64,000 nt of DNA, from positions 638,280 through 702,279 of the forward strand of contig JAJEKV010000046.1 of assembly GCA_021234155.1 (NCBI GenBank), in the 5' to 3' direction. This document shows, one piece after another, positions 52,780-64,000 of the stretch (within the stretch, counting starts at the first letter, position 1; every line of letters starts with the position of its first letter). The notes below the pieces were generated by a model. It was not told the DNA's origin. It did no database searches and saw only the letters and a list, made by a program, of their open reading frames with translations. Made by a program: the position numbers and the translations under genes. This DNA is from Isoetes taiwanensis. Lineage: Eukaryota; Streptophyta; Lycopodiopsida; Isoetales; Isoetaceae.

Positions 52780-55460
52780 ATGGAAGGTCTCCATCCGCCA
52801 CCCCACCAACCCAATAGCAGCAACACGGCCATTCCTCCTGAAAATCCCAATTCCGACAATCCAACAAACAGCCCTTGTTTTGACATATCCGAGTTTTTGG
52901 GTACGCCTCACAGAGATGGTGGAGTGTCGGATGAAGTCTTTTCCAATCTCTCCGGCCTAAATGTATCGCCTTCAGCCTTTGGCATGCTTGCTCCCCTCCC
53001 CCCTTTGCCTTGCCCGATTCTTAAAGGAGATGGCATTACTCATGAACCAGATTTCAGCTCATTGCTTGTTTGTCCAAAGACGGAGGAGAGCGAGGCATTG
53101 GTCGGCTTTGGTGAAATGGATCATGTAAGGGACACTTTTACTCTCGTAGGCGCTTTTTCTGATAATTTGATCAACAGTTCTATCTCGCCATTGGCTATGT
53201 TGTACCCTCCTTCCGAAGGCTCCATGAATTACATGCATGGCAATATGTTTGGCGCACATGGGTCCTTTTTGGAAGGAGACTCTGTTGGGCTTTTAGAAGA
53301 CCACATGTCAGGGAGTTTGTCCGTTCCCAATGTGTCGTTTGGTAGCAACCCTTGTGAATGGACTGTGCAATATGAAGAAGTATCCAACCAGACCGTTCCA
53401 GTACAGCAAAATGCTTCGCAGTGTGATTCATGTCAGGTTTTGCGATGCATCATCCATTCAAATGGTACACACTAACTCTAAGAAGATGTTATATTCAAGG
53501 GAATGTACGTTGCATGTCAATCTTTGCAGTTAATGGACAATGGTCAAACATGAACCATTTAACGCAGAATTAACAATGAATATGACACTAACTATACTTA
53601 AGCAGCGTCTATTTATGCTTTTCAGACAATGTAACCATGTCATTGATTTCTAACAAGGATTATTGGCACCAGGGGTTCAAGACACAAAGCTTGAGATTCA
53701 TGGTTGTGATAACATAAGCTACCATGCAGTACTTCACACCCGGTTTTGTATTGATGATGGATTTCCAACAGCATTGGAGCAGCAAATGGTTGAGTAAGCC
53801 TGATTTCCTGGAGCTTGTTCATATTAATCCTACTTGCATGCTGAAATCCTTGGTTCTGGAAACCTCATCATTCTAATTTAGTTTCAAACTAACATTGGTC
53901 AAGATGCAAACATTTCAAGGCTGTGATGCAAGCTTTATGTAATCTGTGTTACCGTGGTTTTATCACAAACCTTCCCAAGTAAATGTAGCTTTTGTGGGAC
54001 ATGGCAGGTTTCCAGTGGGAAATGCAGAATATGTCAGGCAATTCCTTTTGCAGTACAGCCTCCTGCGGAGAAAGGAAGGCTTTGTGCTTCGGCATGACTC
54101 TCTTTCAACTGGTGTAGATGCAGGACCCGGTTTCGCCTTTGTGCCAGACCGTGTATTAAACACATCTACGGCTTACCTTACAAAGCAAATGGGTTACAAT
54201 CCATTTCCTTGGGATGGGATTTCCTTTTAATCGGTCATTAAAATGGAAAATATAATCAAGCTTCTCTGACCTAAGTTGAGATGCCCAACCTAACATTTAG
54301 AAGGTATGAACAGCATTTGAGGATATCTTTTCTTTGTAGGGTCCCATAAATCAGTGCCAAGAAAACCACTGCATTAGAATATGGACCAATGTTTATTTAA
54401 CCACTATATGTTTAACATACGAACTGTTCTTTAGGTTGGGATTATTTTCTTATGTTTCGTGCAGTTTGTGAACTTGAGCCCATTCTTGCTGCCAGGTTGT
54501 GATTTGTCCAACAATGCTTGTATATATGGAAACCCAATGATGAGTCAGGGCAAACTACTACATGGAGAGAACCAGGACAATGCAGAACCCTCTACAGCGC
54601 CACCAAAACCCCCCAAGAGCAATGCTGCTGCACAGGTTTGCATTTCCATATCTTTGTAAAATTGGACTTTAAAAACAGAGCACCAGCATTACTCAGTGTT
54701 ATGTACAGAAATAACAAGATAAGTATATAATGGAATTGAACCCATGCAGCTCGTGACAGCTTATGGTGAATTGCCATAGAGCTCTCATGCAGATGCATGG
54801 TGAATAATCATGCAGCTTGATGGCGAACCTGCCCTGGGCAGAGCATGAGCTTCGCTGTTTGGGAGTTCTGCATTTTCATCTAAAAAGAGGACCACAGATC
54901 ACTCATATTTAGGAGGCCATCATTTGTAAGAGCTGTTAAGCACTTCTCTTCACATTCATTATAATACATGTCTGCCTTGGTTTAGGGTTTCAACCCATCA
55001 ATGACGTTTCCTCCTGTTAGCCTTGTGAAGAAAGTTTTGTATTAAATTTATTCTGCTTGCAGAGAGAGAGAACAGGGAAGTTAAAAATGTCAGACTTGGC
55101 ACAGCATTTTCATCTCCCAATCAATGCTGCAGCCAAAGAGTTAGGAATTTGTCCCACAGTTTTGAAAAAAATTTGTCGTCGAAATGGCATGCGCAGGTGG
55201 CCTCATCGGAAGGTTTGTGCGGCGCAGTTACTTTCTAGTTTAATGTTAAGAGATAATCTTCCAAAAATCTGCTTCCAACCATATTTTTGCTTATGATGTT
55301 GCATAATGAGCAGATAAAAAGCATAGAGAGAATCATTGCAACTTTGGAGCAAACCATTGCAGAGGGTGCTGGTCAGGGAGATGAGGGTATACGCATGGAA
55401 ATAGCAATGCTCAGGAATGAACGTGCACAGCTTTGTGCAGGCCTTTTGGGTCAGAATTGA
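52780..55460 (+). CDS. RWP-RK domain transcription factor, RKD-like, six exons
   Basis: RKD proteins are plant nuclear DNA-binding factors known for roles in egg cell and germline identity. Exons by splice signals and frame: 52,780-53,464; 53,673-53,793; 54,008 to 54,111 or 54,192; 54,496-54,635; 55,063-55,212; 55,314-55,460 (TGA). All junctions are GT...AG, giving about 448 or 475 residues. Exons 1-3 join IHSNG to VQDTKLEIHGCDNISYHA and then EYVRQFLLQYSLLRRKEG, a block shared by RKDs. Exon 5 carries the RWP-RK domain (KMSDLAQHFHLPINAAAKEL, then LKKICRRNGMRRWPHRK) with the RWPxRK signature. Exon 6 adds an amphipathic helix (IKSIERIIATLEQTI). The start at 52,780 gives the longest open exon. 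Exon 1 (228 residues) matches no domain I know. The sequence is clean, unlike the transposons. Confidence 0.88.
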
Positions 55461-55791
55461 GAGCCACAAAAATACTCAAGGCAAGTGCTATGTTCAATGT
55501 ATATATACTATCCAACTAATTCTTTACGGCAGCTACACAAGATACTTTTACGATTACAGGTTACTGATTGTACAGCCATAGGAAATGATCATTAGAAGCT
55601 CATATATATACATATTTCATATCTTGTACAGAGAGGACAATTTTGAACCTTTAAGGAACGAAATTCATTATGTATCCTATACATTATTTTTGACTGAGTC
55701 GTGGGTTCTAAAAGCCCACATACATTTTCCAGGGCCTGATCTGTAAATTGGTTGGCCAAGGCTTTTGCAATATTACAGAAGTCTTAATAAA
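55461..55791 (+). terminator. Probable 3' UTR and poly(A) signal of RKD-like gene
   Basis: About 330 bp after the stop, AT-rich, ending in AATAAA at 55,786-55,791. No competing gene lies in between. Confidence 0.5.
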
Positions 55792-58700
55792 GTTTTCCAA
55801 GCATGGATATGCTTGACTCACACCAGCTCTAAGAGTTGATGGGTGGCAAGAAATAAAATCATATCTATTCCACTCAGACTAATGTTATTTTTTTAATAAA
55901 GTTTTCAATATTTTCTCTGATTCAGTTGGAATCCTATATTTTCTTGTTTTTAACTGGTGCTTCCACTAATTTTACTAGTTTATTTCTCTTGATTGGTTAA
56001 AGCAAAAATTAGAGAAGTGAGAAATGCCAACCTCATGCTTATAGCATGTCTTTATAATTCTATTGAGAGTTTAGGCTGATTCCAGCCTTTTGAAGTTTAT
56101 ATACCATCTTCTTGTACAAATTTGAGTAATTGGAAGAGCATTTTGTCTTCACATGTTGGTGTGTATGGGATACTGAGGCAGGTTCTACGGTCTCTTCCAC
56201 GAGCCCACTTCCATATTGAGACTTATCAGATTTGCAGATCAGAAATGAATGAGTTTAGGAATGATGAGTATAGGAATAATGAATGAAAATCTGACCTGTC
56301 TCTGCATCAAGAGCAAAGCGGCTCTAGAGAGTTTCCAGCAAAACAAAGCACGAAAGAACAAACATCACATCATACTTTGTCCGGCTGCAAGATAAAATCT
56401 CGAGTTTCATTAGTTTTAAGTATCTAACTTAAACCTAATTTACAGCTAGCTACGTTTGGATCCTACTTGTATTATTTAGATCTTCCTTTTTTTCTTGCTT
56501 GCTACTTGGTTGTTGAACCCTGTATGCAGGGCTTCTGCTATAGCACATTAATGGTGCGTCTTGAGTATTATTCCAGTATATGATGGAGGAATCCTCACGT
56601 CAATTTTCGAATAGCTTAGTCTCAGACATTCATGTACTTTTCCTCATCAGCCTTGGAATTTCATCAGCAATGTGATATCTTACTATATCGTTCAATCTTC
56701 TGAGTTTGGTGCATGCCTGCATAGTAATAAACCCAGAAGGAGCAGAAAAGCCACTGTAGGTGCACCTGTGCACTCTGAAACAACATAATTGAGGCATCCA
56801 GCAAGCCCCGGAGTTTGCCAGATACCTGTATTCTAGCAAAACACCTCTGGATTAATAAAATCTAGCTAAGACTTCAATGGTCTAGACCTTCAAGTCAAAC
56901 TAAGGATGTTCCTTAACAACTCGCTAAACTGTTATTAGTAAATCTGTCTTATTTTTGGACACGCCAGCCTAAACATCAGGCTATCCACATCACACTTCCA
57001 TATAAGCAATAAGTGAATTGTCTTATTTCTTACTTCTGCATTGGAATTTTTTGGATCAACGGTAGAACATGCAAGAAGAACGAAAATGAAGCTGTGTCTA
57101 GGGATCTTCTGTGACTCTGACAATGAATTGGGAGGCTTCTCTTCCAACACCAGGTTTGGAACATCAAGGTATGCCATTTTTTTGCTAGTTGGGTTGGTTC
57201 TTTCATTACATTTTGTCTCTGGTTGCTTGTAATGCTTTTAGATCTATCATGGACTGCCAAGTCCTCAATATCCGGAGACTTTACGTGAAACGCAATGTCA
57301 TATCATTATTGAAACACTTTGGAGCTTCTAACATGGTTGTTGATGACGTAACTTCCCTCCTTCCCTCCCTCCCTCCATATTATGGGTACACTAGTTATTT
57401 AGACTAAGTATAGGTAAAGGGTTACAGTAATAGTTACTGGACTGAGGTCCAGTTTGCCAGACTGAGCTTCTGTGTTTTCCTTTATTCATAAACGCTAGTT
57501 CTCAGTGCATTGCTTTCTTTAAATTGTTGCTAAATACCAAGTTTTGTAAGAAAATATATTTTTATTTTGGTGTCCAGTACAAATATTTTAGATCCTCGGA
57601 TGACATATTTTGAAATAAACTGTTATTCCTGGCTACAAGTATTGAAGCATTTACATCTGTGGATGAGAAATGAGATTTATTTCTGATACTGGAAGAAGCT
57701 AGAAAAGGTAATGTCTTTTTGATGGAATAAGTTTGTGCTATGGTAGTAACATTTCATGGCTATAAATCAATTTCAAAAGAAAGTTGGCCAGACATGTTAG
57801 CTTTCCTGGAAAATTTTGTCTAGATCAAACTTTCAAAAAGGCTCCCTTCTTTGTTGCATCCTGCTGGCTCTGATGTTGCATTCCTCCTACACTTATTATC
57901 TTCTACGGTTATGAAGTATTACTTCCAATTGAGTCCTAGAGAAACAACCACCTAAGAGATAAACATTTCCTATTTTGATATAATTCGTTGTTGATGCTTG
58001 TATGAACTGAACCTCTTATCATATTTGGAGCTTGTTCATATACCCACTCAGCAAGATCCTTCCAAGCTTGTGCGCTGTTTGTTGAAATATTGTCAGCAAA
58101 ATGACGATGTCTAGACATTCAATAGTCTACCTTTTCTTTGTCTTATCGAAATGACCTCTACTTTCAGTAAATTGACGAGGGCGTTTAATAGTCTAATCTT
58201 TCATGGAAGTGCTCTTTATTTGTACTAGGCTTGTTAACTTCTCAAAACAAACTGTGCATATTGAGACACGTTAAAAGGTATGATTATCTTGAGACACTTT
58301 GTACAGTTTTCTTGGTTGCCTTTTCTGATGCTTATTGTGTCCAATGAGATATGCAATGCTTACACAGCCTTTGGAATTTGGAAAGCACATTGTTGATCTG
58401 ACGAGCCTGGCAATTGGAACCATACTGATTATTCTTTGGAGCAAATTTGGCGAACAGGTCATGTTACGTAGACACTAGATACTTGGACACTCACTGAGCG
58501 AGGACTGATTTTTAGCGTTACTTTGCTCAACTTCGAATTAGAAAAACATTTAAATGAGATTTTTTTCATCCTGATCAGCAAACACGAGCTCAGCAAACAC
58601 GAACCTAGACATGTTGAAGGTTTCATTCTTTCATGAACCCAAATCTTATGTAACATACTGTAGGCTCTGAAGAGGAGAATCTTTAGCTCAAGTTTCTGTT

Positions 58701-58841
58701 ACAACGCTAGAATCTGACACTACCTGCAGGACCAGACTAACCCATATGGATTGAAATTCAAAAGTCTAGTCTTGTCACGTAAATAATGATTTGCAATTGC
58801 ACCCTTTAAGTAAAAATATAAGAACGATAAGAAAAGCTAGT
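55792..58841. other. No recognisable gene; intergenic
   Basis: 3 kb of AT-rich DNA. Short frames flanked by splice-like sites occur around 57,041-57,172 and 57,242-57,340 (such as KLCLGIFCDSDNELGGFSS), but nothing ties them to a family, and the opposite strand is equally open there. A CCTT/CCCT microsatellite lies at about 57,352-57,376. Confidence 0.5.
57352..57376. repeat. Pyrimidine microsatellite (CCTTCCCT-type)
   Basis: A short CT-rich run of tandem 'ccctcctt' and 'ccct' repeats. Confidence 0.7.
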
Positions 58842-58920
58842 TGGGGTTGTGGGGTTTCGATCCCCAGACCCCTTGCATCCACGCAAGTACGCAAGCGCTC
58901 TTCCACTGAGCTACCACCCC
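58842..58920 (-). tRNA. tRNA-like sequence with enlarged anticodon loop (tRNA gene or relic)
   Basis: On the minus strand it begins GGGGTGGTAGCTCAGTGGAA, with a perfect A box (TAGCTCAGTGG). It has a B box GGGATCGAAACCCC-type T arm (TGGGG...CCCCA) and a 3' acceptor strand CAACCCCA. The acceptor stem GGGGTGG/CAACCCC has one mismatch. An anticodon stem CTTGC/GCAAG encloses 14 bases instead of 7, and CTTGCGT occurs twice in tandem there. A TTTT terminator follows (58,835-58,832). The anticodon cannot be assigned. It is either an intron-bearing gene or, more likely, an inactive or organelle-derived copy. Confidence 0.55.
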
Positions 58921-60560
58921 TAATTAATAGTACATTTTTTTTGTTTATTTATATAACAATGGAAAATTAAACTTAAATGTACCATTGAGCCAGAGTCATC
59001 CACACATGACTACTTTTCTTCATTCTTCTTCAGGTAAACTACTGCAATTCTTCTTCAGGTAAACTAGGGCACAGTGCTGGTGCTGATGCTTTTTTTCAAA
59101 ATTTGGGTTGGAAAAAAATCTACTCCAAAAAGATGTTTTGCACTAGATCAACTTTTAAAACTTGCACCTCCGGAGGCGTGAACAATCTTAAACCAAATCT
59201 TTCATTCCGGATTTACAAGAGATTTGATTCAAAAACAAGCTTCCATCTTCAAAACCCGGATTAACATATAGAAATTCGAGTTGTTTGACGTCAATTCTTT
59301 CATTCCGGATTGACTCAAAAACAAAGTTAATCTTCAAAACCCGGATTACCTACTGCAACCAAGCTTTTAGCTTGGAACTGGTTTTTGAATGATGGATTTC
59401 GTTTGTGAATCAATTCTCTTGTAGATCCGGAATGAAAAATTTGGTATTCCGGATTGGCAGGATATTGATGGGCTTAAGATTTGCCCATCAATCATACGCC
59501 GGCAAAATGGAAAAGAGACGGAATTGTTTACATCGCCTTAAAAATTGTTTCCTTCAAGTTAAAATAGATAGAGAGTATTTCAGAAGAAGGCAGAGCTTTC
59601 AAATTTGATTGCCTAAAACATGACCAATCTAGCTTTGAAATGCAATTCTACACAAATAATCATTGTTTCTTTTATAGATCAGAAGCCTACATCATAAGGT
59701 CTTTCCTTCGACCGAATCTGTAGATTAAGGATGCTGATTTGATTGATTCAGTTCTCTGCCACATCTGAGCTTTCAAGCTGCCTCTATGAGAAGCCTAAAG
59801 AATTAGGTAGTTTAAAAAAATAAAAAATAAAAAAATGAAAAGCAGATTTGGATTCCCCTCAGACGTGCCATAGCCTGATTTATTTCACAAATCCGAAGCT
59901 AAAATACCAGTCATTGGCCGGATTTGGTAATGGATGATTCGATGCCATAGCCCAGCTATAAATTTATGAAACCTTAGCCAGACTCTTGCTGTAGAATTCT
60001 TCGTCTTTGAAACCCTAACGCTGCTTTTACAATTTTATGAAATTCGATGCCTTTAGGGTATTCCTGAACAAATTCATGATGCCTTTAGAATGTATTTAAA
60101 ATCATTATTTTTTTAAAAAGGATTGTGCCATGATCTCTCCCTAGATTGTGATTGATTAAATCTGCATAAGTATCCATATTTTATTTGAATCATTACTTTG
60201 GAATAAACCATTTCAAGCCTTAGAACTTTCTATGATATTTCTTTAGGTATGTTGAAAGAAGAATCATTTAAGGCTATGTTAGTAAAGAACCATACCATTT
60301 GGTTGGGTTTGTAGGTTCTAGTGTCAAGATTGAGTTTTTCGCAGGACATAGAAATTGCCATGCAGGGAATTATTTTGGGAGATATTCTTACGTTCTTATT
60401 TTAGCACATGAGCAACCTAAGTTTTAGGCGTTTGCGGCTATAAAGTAAACGGATATTTGAGTTACATTTGCCATAGAGGAATTCTAAGGTGGAAGTATAA
60501 GGTGTTCTTTTCTTTGTGTAGTGTATAGTAAATCTTGAGACAACTAATATGTCTGTAGCA
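58921..60560. other. No recognisable gene; short degenerate repeats
   Basis: AT-rich. It contains a degenerate repeat cluster at 59,199-59,440 (listed separately) and a pair of 'atgccatagcc' blocks near 59,865 and 59,950. No coding region is supported. Confidence 0.45.
59199..59440. repeat. Degenerate direct and inverted repeats around TTCATTCCGGAT
   Basis: Two direct copies of 'ctttcattccggatt ... tcttcaaaacccggatta' start near 59,199 and 59,296. An inverted copy 'gatccggaatgaaa' lies at about 59,424. This could be a MITE remnant, but no target duplication was found. Confidence 0.5.
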
Positions 60561-60565
60561 TAATA

Positions 60566-60785
60566 GTTGGACTTGAGAATTTTTAGCCTAACGAGTTGGA
60601 CTTGAAAATTTTTAGCCTAAAGGGCTGGACTTGGAAAATTTTTTGCCTAAAGGGCTGGACTTGAACATTTTTAGCCTAAAGGGCTGGACTTGGAAAATTT
60701 TTAGCCTAAAGGGCTGGACTTGGAAATTTTTAGCCTAAAGGGCTGGACTTGGAAATTTTTAGCCAAAAGGGCTGGAATTGACTAA
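60566..60785 (+). repeat. Minisatellite, 29-30-bp unit, about 7.5 copies
   Basis: Successive units of the form 'gctggacttggaaatttt' followed by 'tagcctaaagg'. The first two begin 'gttggactt', the middle five 'gctggactt', and the last is partial and diverged. Variation is mostly in the length of the A and T runs. Confidence 0.9.
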
Positions 60786-61017
60786 TTCTGATTATGCAGG
60801 TTGTAGCCATGGATTTGGTTGTGCTAATTTTTCATATAATTTCTTGATCGAGGACGATCAATCCCGAGAAGGGGAGGAATTGATATGGTTTAAGGTTAAT
60901 ATCTAATAATGAGTTTTGGAGGGGCAATATGATTAAGCATTAGGCAAAAATCATATAGAGTTAGTATTTATCATGGTTGGGAACAAAAGGCAAAAGGCAA
61001 CGGGCAACCGCGAATCC

Positions 61018-61089
61018 GCAAAGGCAAAGGCAAAGGCAAAGGCAAAGGCAAAGGCAAAGGCAAAGGCAAAGGCAAAGGCAAAGGCAAAA
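61018..61089 (+). repeat. (AAAGGC)n hexanucleotide microsatellite
   Basis: About twelve uninterrupted AAAGGC hexamers. On the minus strand they fall inside a 111-codon frame and would give an alternating Phe-Ala run. I see no support for that frame being a gene. Confidence 0.9.
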
Positions 61090-63632
61090 GGCAGGCCAAA
61101 GAAAGCTAAAGTCGCAGAGACTGCTATAAATAGAACCTGAACTTCAATTGGTAACTGGCTAACCTTTGGTTCGTAACAAGAACCTAAAGACATCAATACC
61201 ATGACAAAAGAAACAAGGTGCTGCGCACGGAGGGTTGCCCTCCATGGCCGGAGGGTGAAGTGGCTTAAATCATAGTTCAAAGTCATATTTTGACAGTCAA
61301 TTCAAAACCATAACCCTCGAACATTTAGAAACGAAATCCTCTCAGAGCCAACTAACTACCTTTATCTTCCAAATGTAGCTAAAGAGTTTAGCAACCTCGT
61401 GAAATAAAGAAACACACTAATTTCTAGAACTATAAAATATACGGGGCTATTTGGGAAAAATATTTAAAATTTAAGGGCATTTTGGGAATTTTAAAAATAC
61501 GAAGGGCTTTTGGGGAATTAAGTCAAGGAAGAAGGGAGCCCCTGAGAAATTGGTGCAACCACACGCATGTAATAGCTGTGGCAAGATCTTCTTTGGCTGT
61601 GAAATCGGAGACCAACCATAATGAGCACATTGTCATTGAAATTCAACGAAAATACCAAATTTCTAATGCTTAATGGCGTAACCGATTTACCGTAAGAAGC
61701 TCAAAATGGAAGTTCTCGGGTCCGAGTCCTAAATCCTCGAATTCCATACATCGTGGTCATTATGCACTCTCATCCTTACGATAATATTCTCAACAATGGC
61801 AACAATCCAAAAAGGAGTGAAAATATGTAAAGAACCATCATTCTGCTTAAACGAATGCAACTCGGGCAAACACAAATTTCCAAGGCAAAACCCAATGACG
61901 AGGAATGGGAATAATTTGAGGCAGCGCCCAGGATGCTTATTTGCCTCAAATTTTGCCTCATATCTAACAGTGCTGAGAATATATGGATGCACAAATGACG
62001 TGATCGACTTGCTAACCTCCCCTTCTCGATAGGCTTCAGATGGAAGATGGGAAGGCCTTAACACTCAACTAGATCACCTCCTTTAAAACATAAGACACCT
62101 GATGTTCACCAAGTGTAATAACTGGTTCAAACTACAATAGCAATACCAATATGGCCATTTATTAAGATTTGTTGCCTCAATTCCTTGCCTACTTATTGTC
62201 CCACAACCAAAATGTTACTATTATAATAGATCTTAAATGTCTACTGAGACCATAAAAGACCTTAATGTCCACTAAGAACATAGGGTTGGGAAAACAATTC
62301 ATTTACCAACATAAACTCGTTACCAACATTTACATTTTCTATTTCTACTATGCTTTATCTACCTCCCTTTTTCAAGGATAGATCTTCATTGCAGACACAA
62401 ATGTGGAAAGAAATCTGATTAATTTCAAGTCAACTTTCAACAGGAACCTGTCATGACAATTGAAAGGGATGGCAAGATGAAAAAAAAGAAATCGTGTTTA
62501 ATGATCGTATTCAAAAGATACGTAAATATAAATTAGTCAATGGTAGAAAGAATAGTGAGTATAAAAGAATTGATAGGAAAAAAAATATTCATTTAAATTC
62601 CAATTTATATTCATGGCTATATCCAGAGATTCTAAAAACATTCAAGGATTTAGAGCATTGAGACTTTATTTTCTAATTAGGCTTAAAGGTTTAAGGGTAG
62701 AAAATTGTTAGCGTGCCCTTGTGGGGATAAGAGGGAAAACAACCACACTAGGTAATATTCTCTAATGGACTAAATGCAAATGTACCATAATGTTGACCCT
62801 AAATGCACACACTTTGAAACATGGAAGGCAAACTATGAATTGAGGAGATAAATGCATCTCTTAATAAAGGTTAAGCAAGGATGTCTGCGATGAACTAATA
62901 AACAAACCATCTTATTTAGAAACTCATCTAAAATAATCAGCAAAAAGTTGAAAATTGTTAAATACTTTAACTTGTCCATTTGAATATTAGTGTATGAATC
63001 AAAAGTAGCACATACTGCAAGTAGTCTTTTCAACTTGATAGAAATATGTCATATATACAAACACATACGTGCCACACCTCACTGACATTCTTCAAGATTG
63101 AATTGCATGGGTTGGAAAAATTCCAATTGATGGCACATCTAATTCTGCTGATATTTGCATTATTGAATTTGAATTTATTGAACAGGGCAGTGTAGTTAGT
63201 ATATACTAATGCCAGAATGTCTTTTGAATTTCATAAAATGATTTGAATCGGCCTCATACGCCTTGTGTATTCGAAAGTGAGACCCAGGCTATGCCGTCTC
63301 ACAAGCTTTGAGAATGTTTCAAGCACATGGTCGCTTGGTTTAGATTTCAAACGACTTTCCAACAGTACACAAAATTCCTCACGGTGAGCTTGGATGTGAA
63401 AATTTTGGGAAGCATAAGTTGACCAAGTGCTGCTTGTTTCTATCAATCATCTTCTTTTGACACTGTCTCTTTACGTTTTGAGCTGGTTCGTTCGAAGAAA
63501 TCAACTATTCTACTTTAATAAAATACTTACACCATATGAAACTGGTTCAATTACTTTACAGGAATAAGGTGCTAAAGCTTTGTTCAGCTAGTAAGCTCCT
63601 AGCTGGTAAAGTTGACGTAAGTTGCTTTCATT
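61090..63632. other. No recognisable gene; intergenic
   Basis: AT-rich. The longest frame is 111 codons on the minus strand (62,064-61,729), without known similarity. A 71-codon minus frame at 63,446-63,231 (HREEFCVLLESRLKSKPSDH) looks protein-like but is not assignable. Confidence 0.45.
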
Positions 63633-63870
63633 CTGGACGCAAATACTTGAATTGACTGTGGATCGTACATTTTCCAGCCCTTGTGATTTCTGGGATATCC
63701 AACAAATATGCCTCAACCTTTGAGAGAGTTTGACTTCCTTTTGAGATGCTCCATAAGTATTGTTGTTGCATAAAACAAAGAATCAAACACCTCAAAATAA
63801 TGGACATCTGGCTTATGAGCATCATGTTTAGTTAGATCCACTATTGGTGCTCTATTCCAATATATGCTGC
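63633..63870 (-). pseudogene. Ty1/Copia integrase C-terminal fragment
   Basis: The minus strand reads DAHKPDVHYFEVFDSLFYAT, then EHLKRKSNSLKG, a stop, and GIFVGYPRNHKGWKMYDPQS. The (C/G)IFVGY...KG(Y/W)...YDP pattern is the conserved end of Copia integrases. It is truncated, with an in-frame stop, and unlinked to the 51.5-kb fragment. Confidence 0.75.
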
Positions 63871-64000
63871 TATATGAGTATCATGTCCGCTGCTATGCAA
63901 CAGGAGTACCATCAGAGACAGCAGACGTGAAGCGTCTTCATATTTTGAGAGCAGGGAGAGAATTCACGGGCGTCAACACTATAGATGCACGGACTGTTAT

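Noticed and set aside
57030-57340. Extra exons of an RKD-linked or separate gene around 57.0-57.4 kb
   Set aside because: Splice-like sites exist, but the translated pieces match nothing, and the opposite strand is open over the same bases.
60951-61286. Minus-strand frame with a Phe-Ala repeat as a protein
   Set aside because: Openness and repeat come from the AAAGGC microsatellite. There is no other coding support.

Overview
The window is nuclear DNA of a land plant, probably a seed plant with a repeat-rich genome. The grounds are a plant-type PB1-domain gene family, an L1-type LINE with DUF4283 and CCHC domains, Ty3/Gypsy and Ty1/Copia retrotransposons with an initiator-Met-tRNA primer site, and an intron-containing RWP-RK (RKD-like) gene. 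I cannot name the species.

Positions 1-35,688 are a head-to-tail tandem array. Four units of about 7.5-9.2 kb lie between 1,577 and 35,688, and the tail of a fifth occupies 1-1,576. Each unit holds an L1 LINE on the minus strand (3'-truncated in every copy), about 450 bp of spacer, a PB1-domain gene on the plus strand, and that gene's 3' flank. The PB1 protein has an N-terminal PB1 domain, a long Asn-Pro-Val repeat region and a conserved tail. The four PB1 copies with their 5' part in view start at 5,865 (PB1 half lost), 14,382, 23,541 (tail lost) and 32,214 (best). A 0.4-kb poly(A)-tailed retrocopy flanked by a 10-bp target duplication interrupts the LINE in the last two units only.

Positions 35,942-49,038 are one 13.1-kb Ty3/Gypsy chromovirus-like element on the minus strand. 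It has about 1.55-kb LTRs, a TCTAT duplication, a primer binding site, a polypurine tract, gag, protease, RT, integrase and chromodomain remnants, and an unexplained 4.3 kb between the 5' LTR and gag. Positions 50,026-51,810 hold fragments of a different Gypsy lineage and of a Copia element.

Positions 52,780-55,460 hold the clearest single-copy gene, an RKD-like RWP-RK transcription factor in six exons. From there to 64,000 the DNA is AT-rich and mostly non-coding, with a tRNA-like sequence, a 29-30-bp minisatellite, a hexanucleotide microsatellite and a Copia integrase fragment at the right edge.

The most important global observation is that differences between array copies, and between the two LTRs, fall largely at CAG and CTG trinucleotides, altered in ways that are not C-to-T. 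The RKD region does not show this. I read it as a systematic long-read base-calling error at CHG-methylated cytosines. Most frameshifts and stops in 1-49,038 are therefore unreliable evidence of pseudogenes, and the error pattern may itself record where CHG methylation lies.
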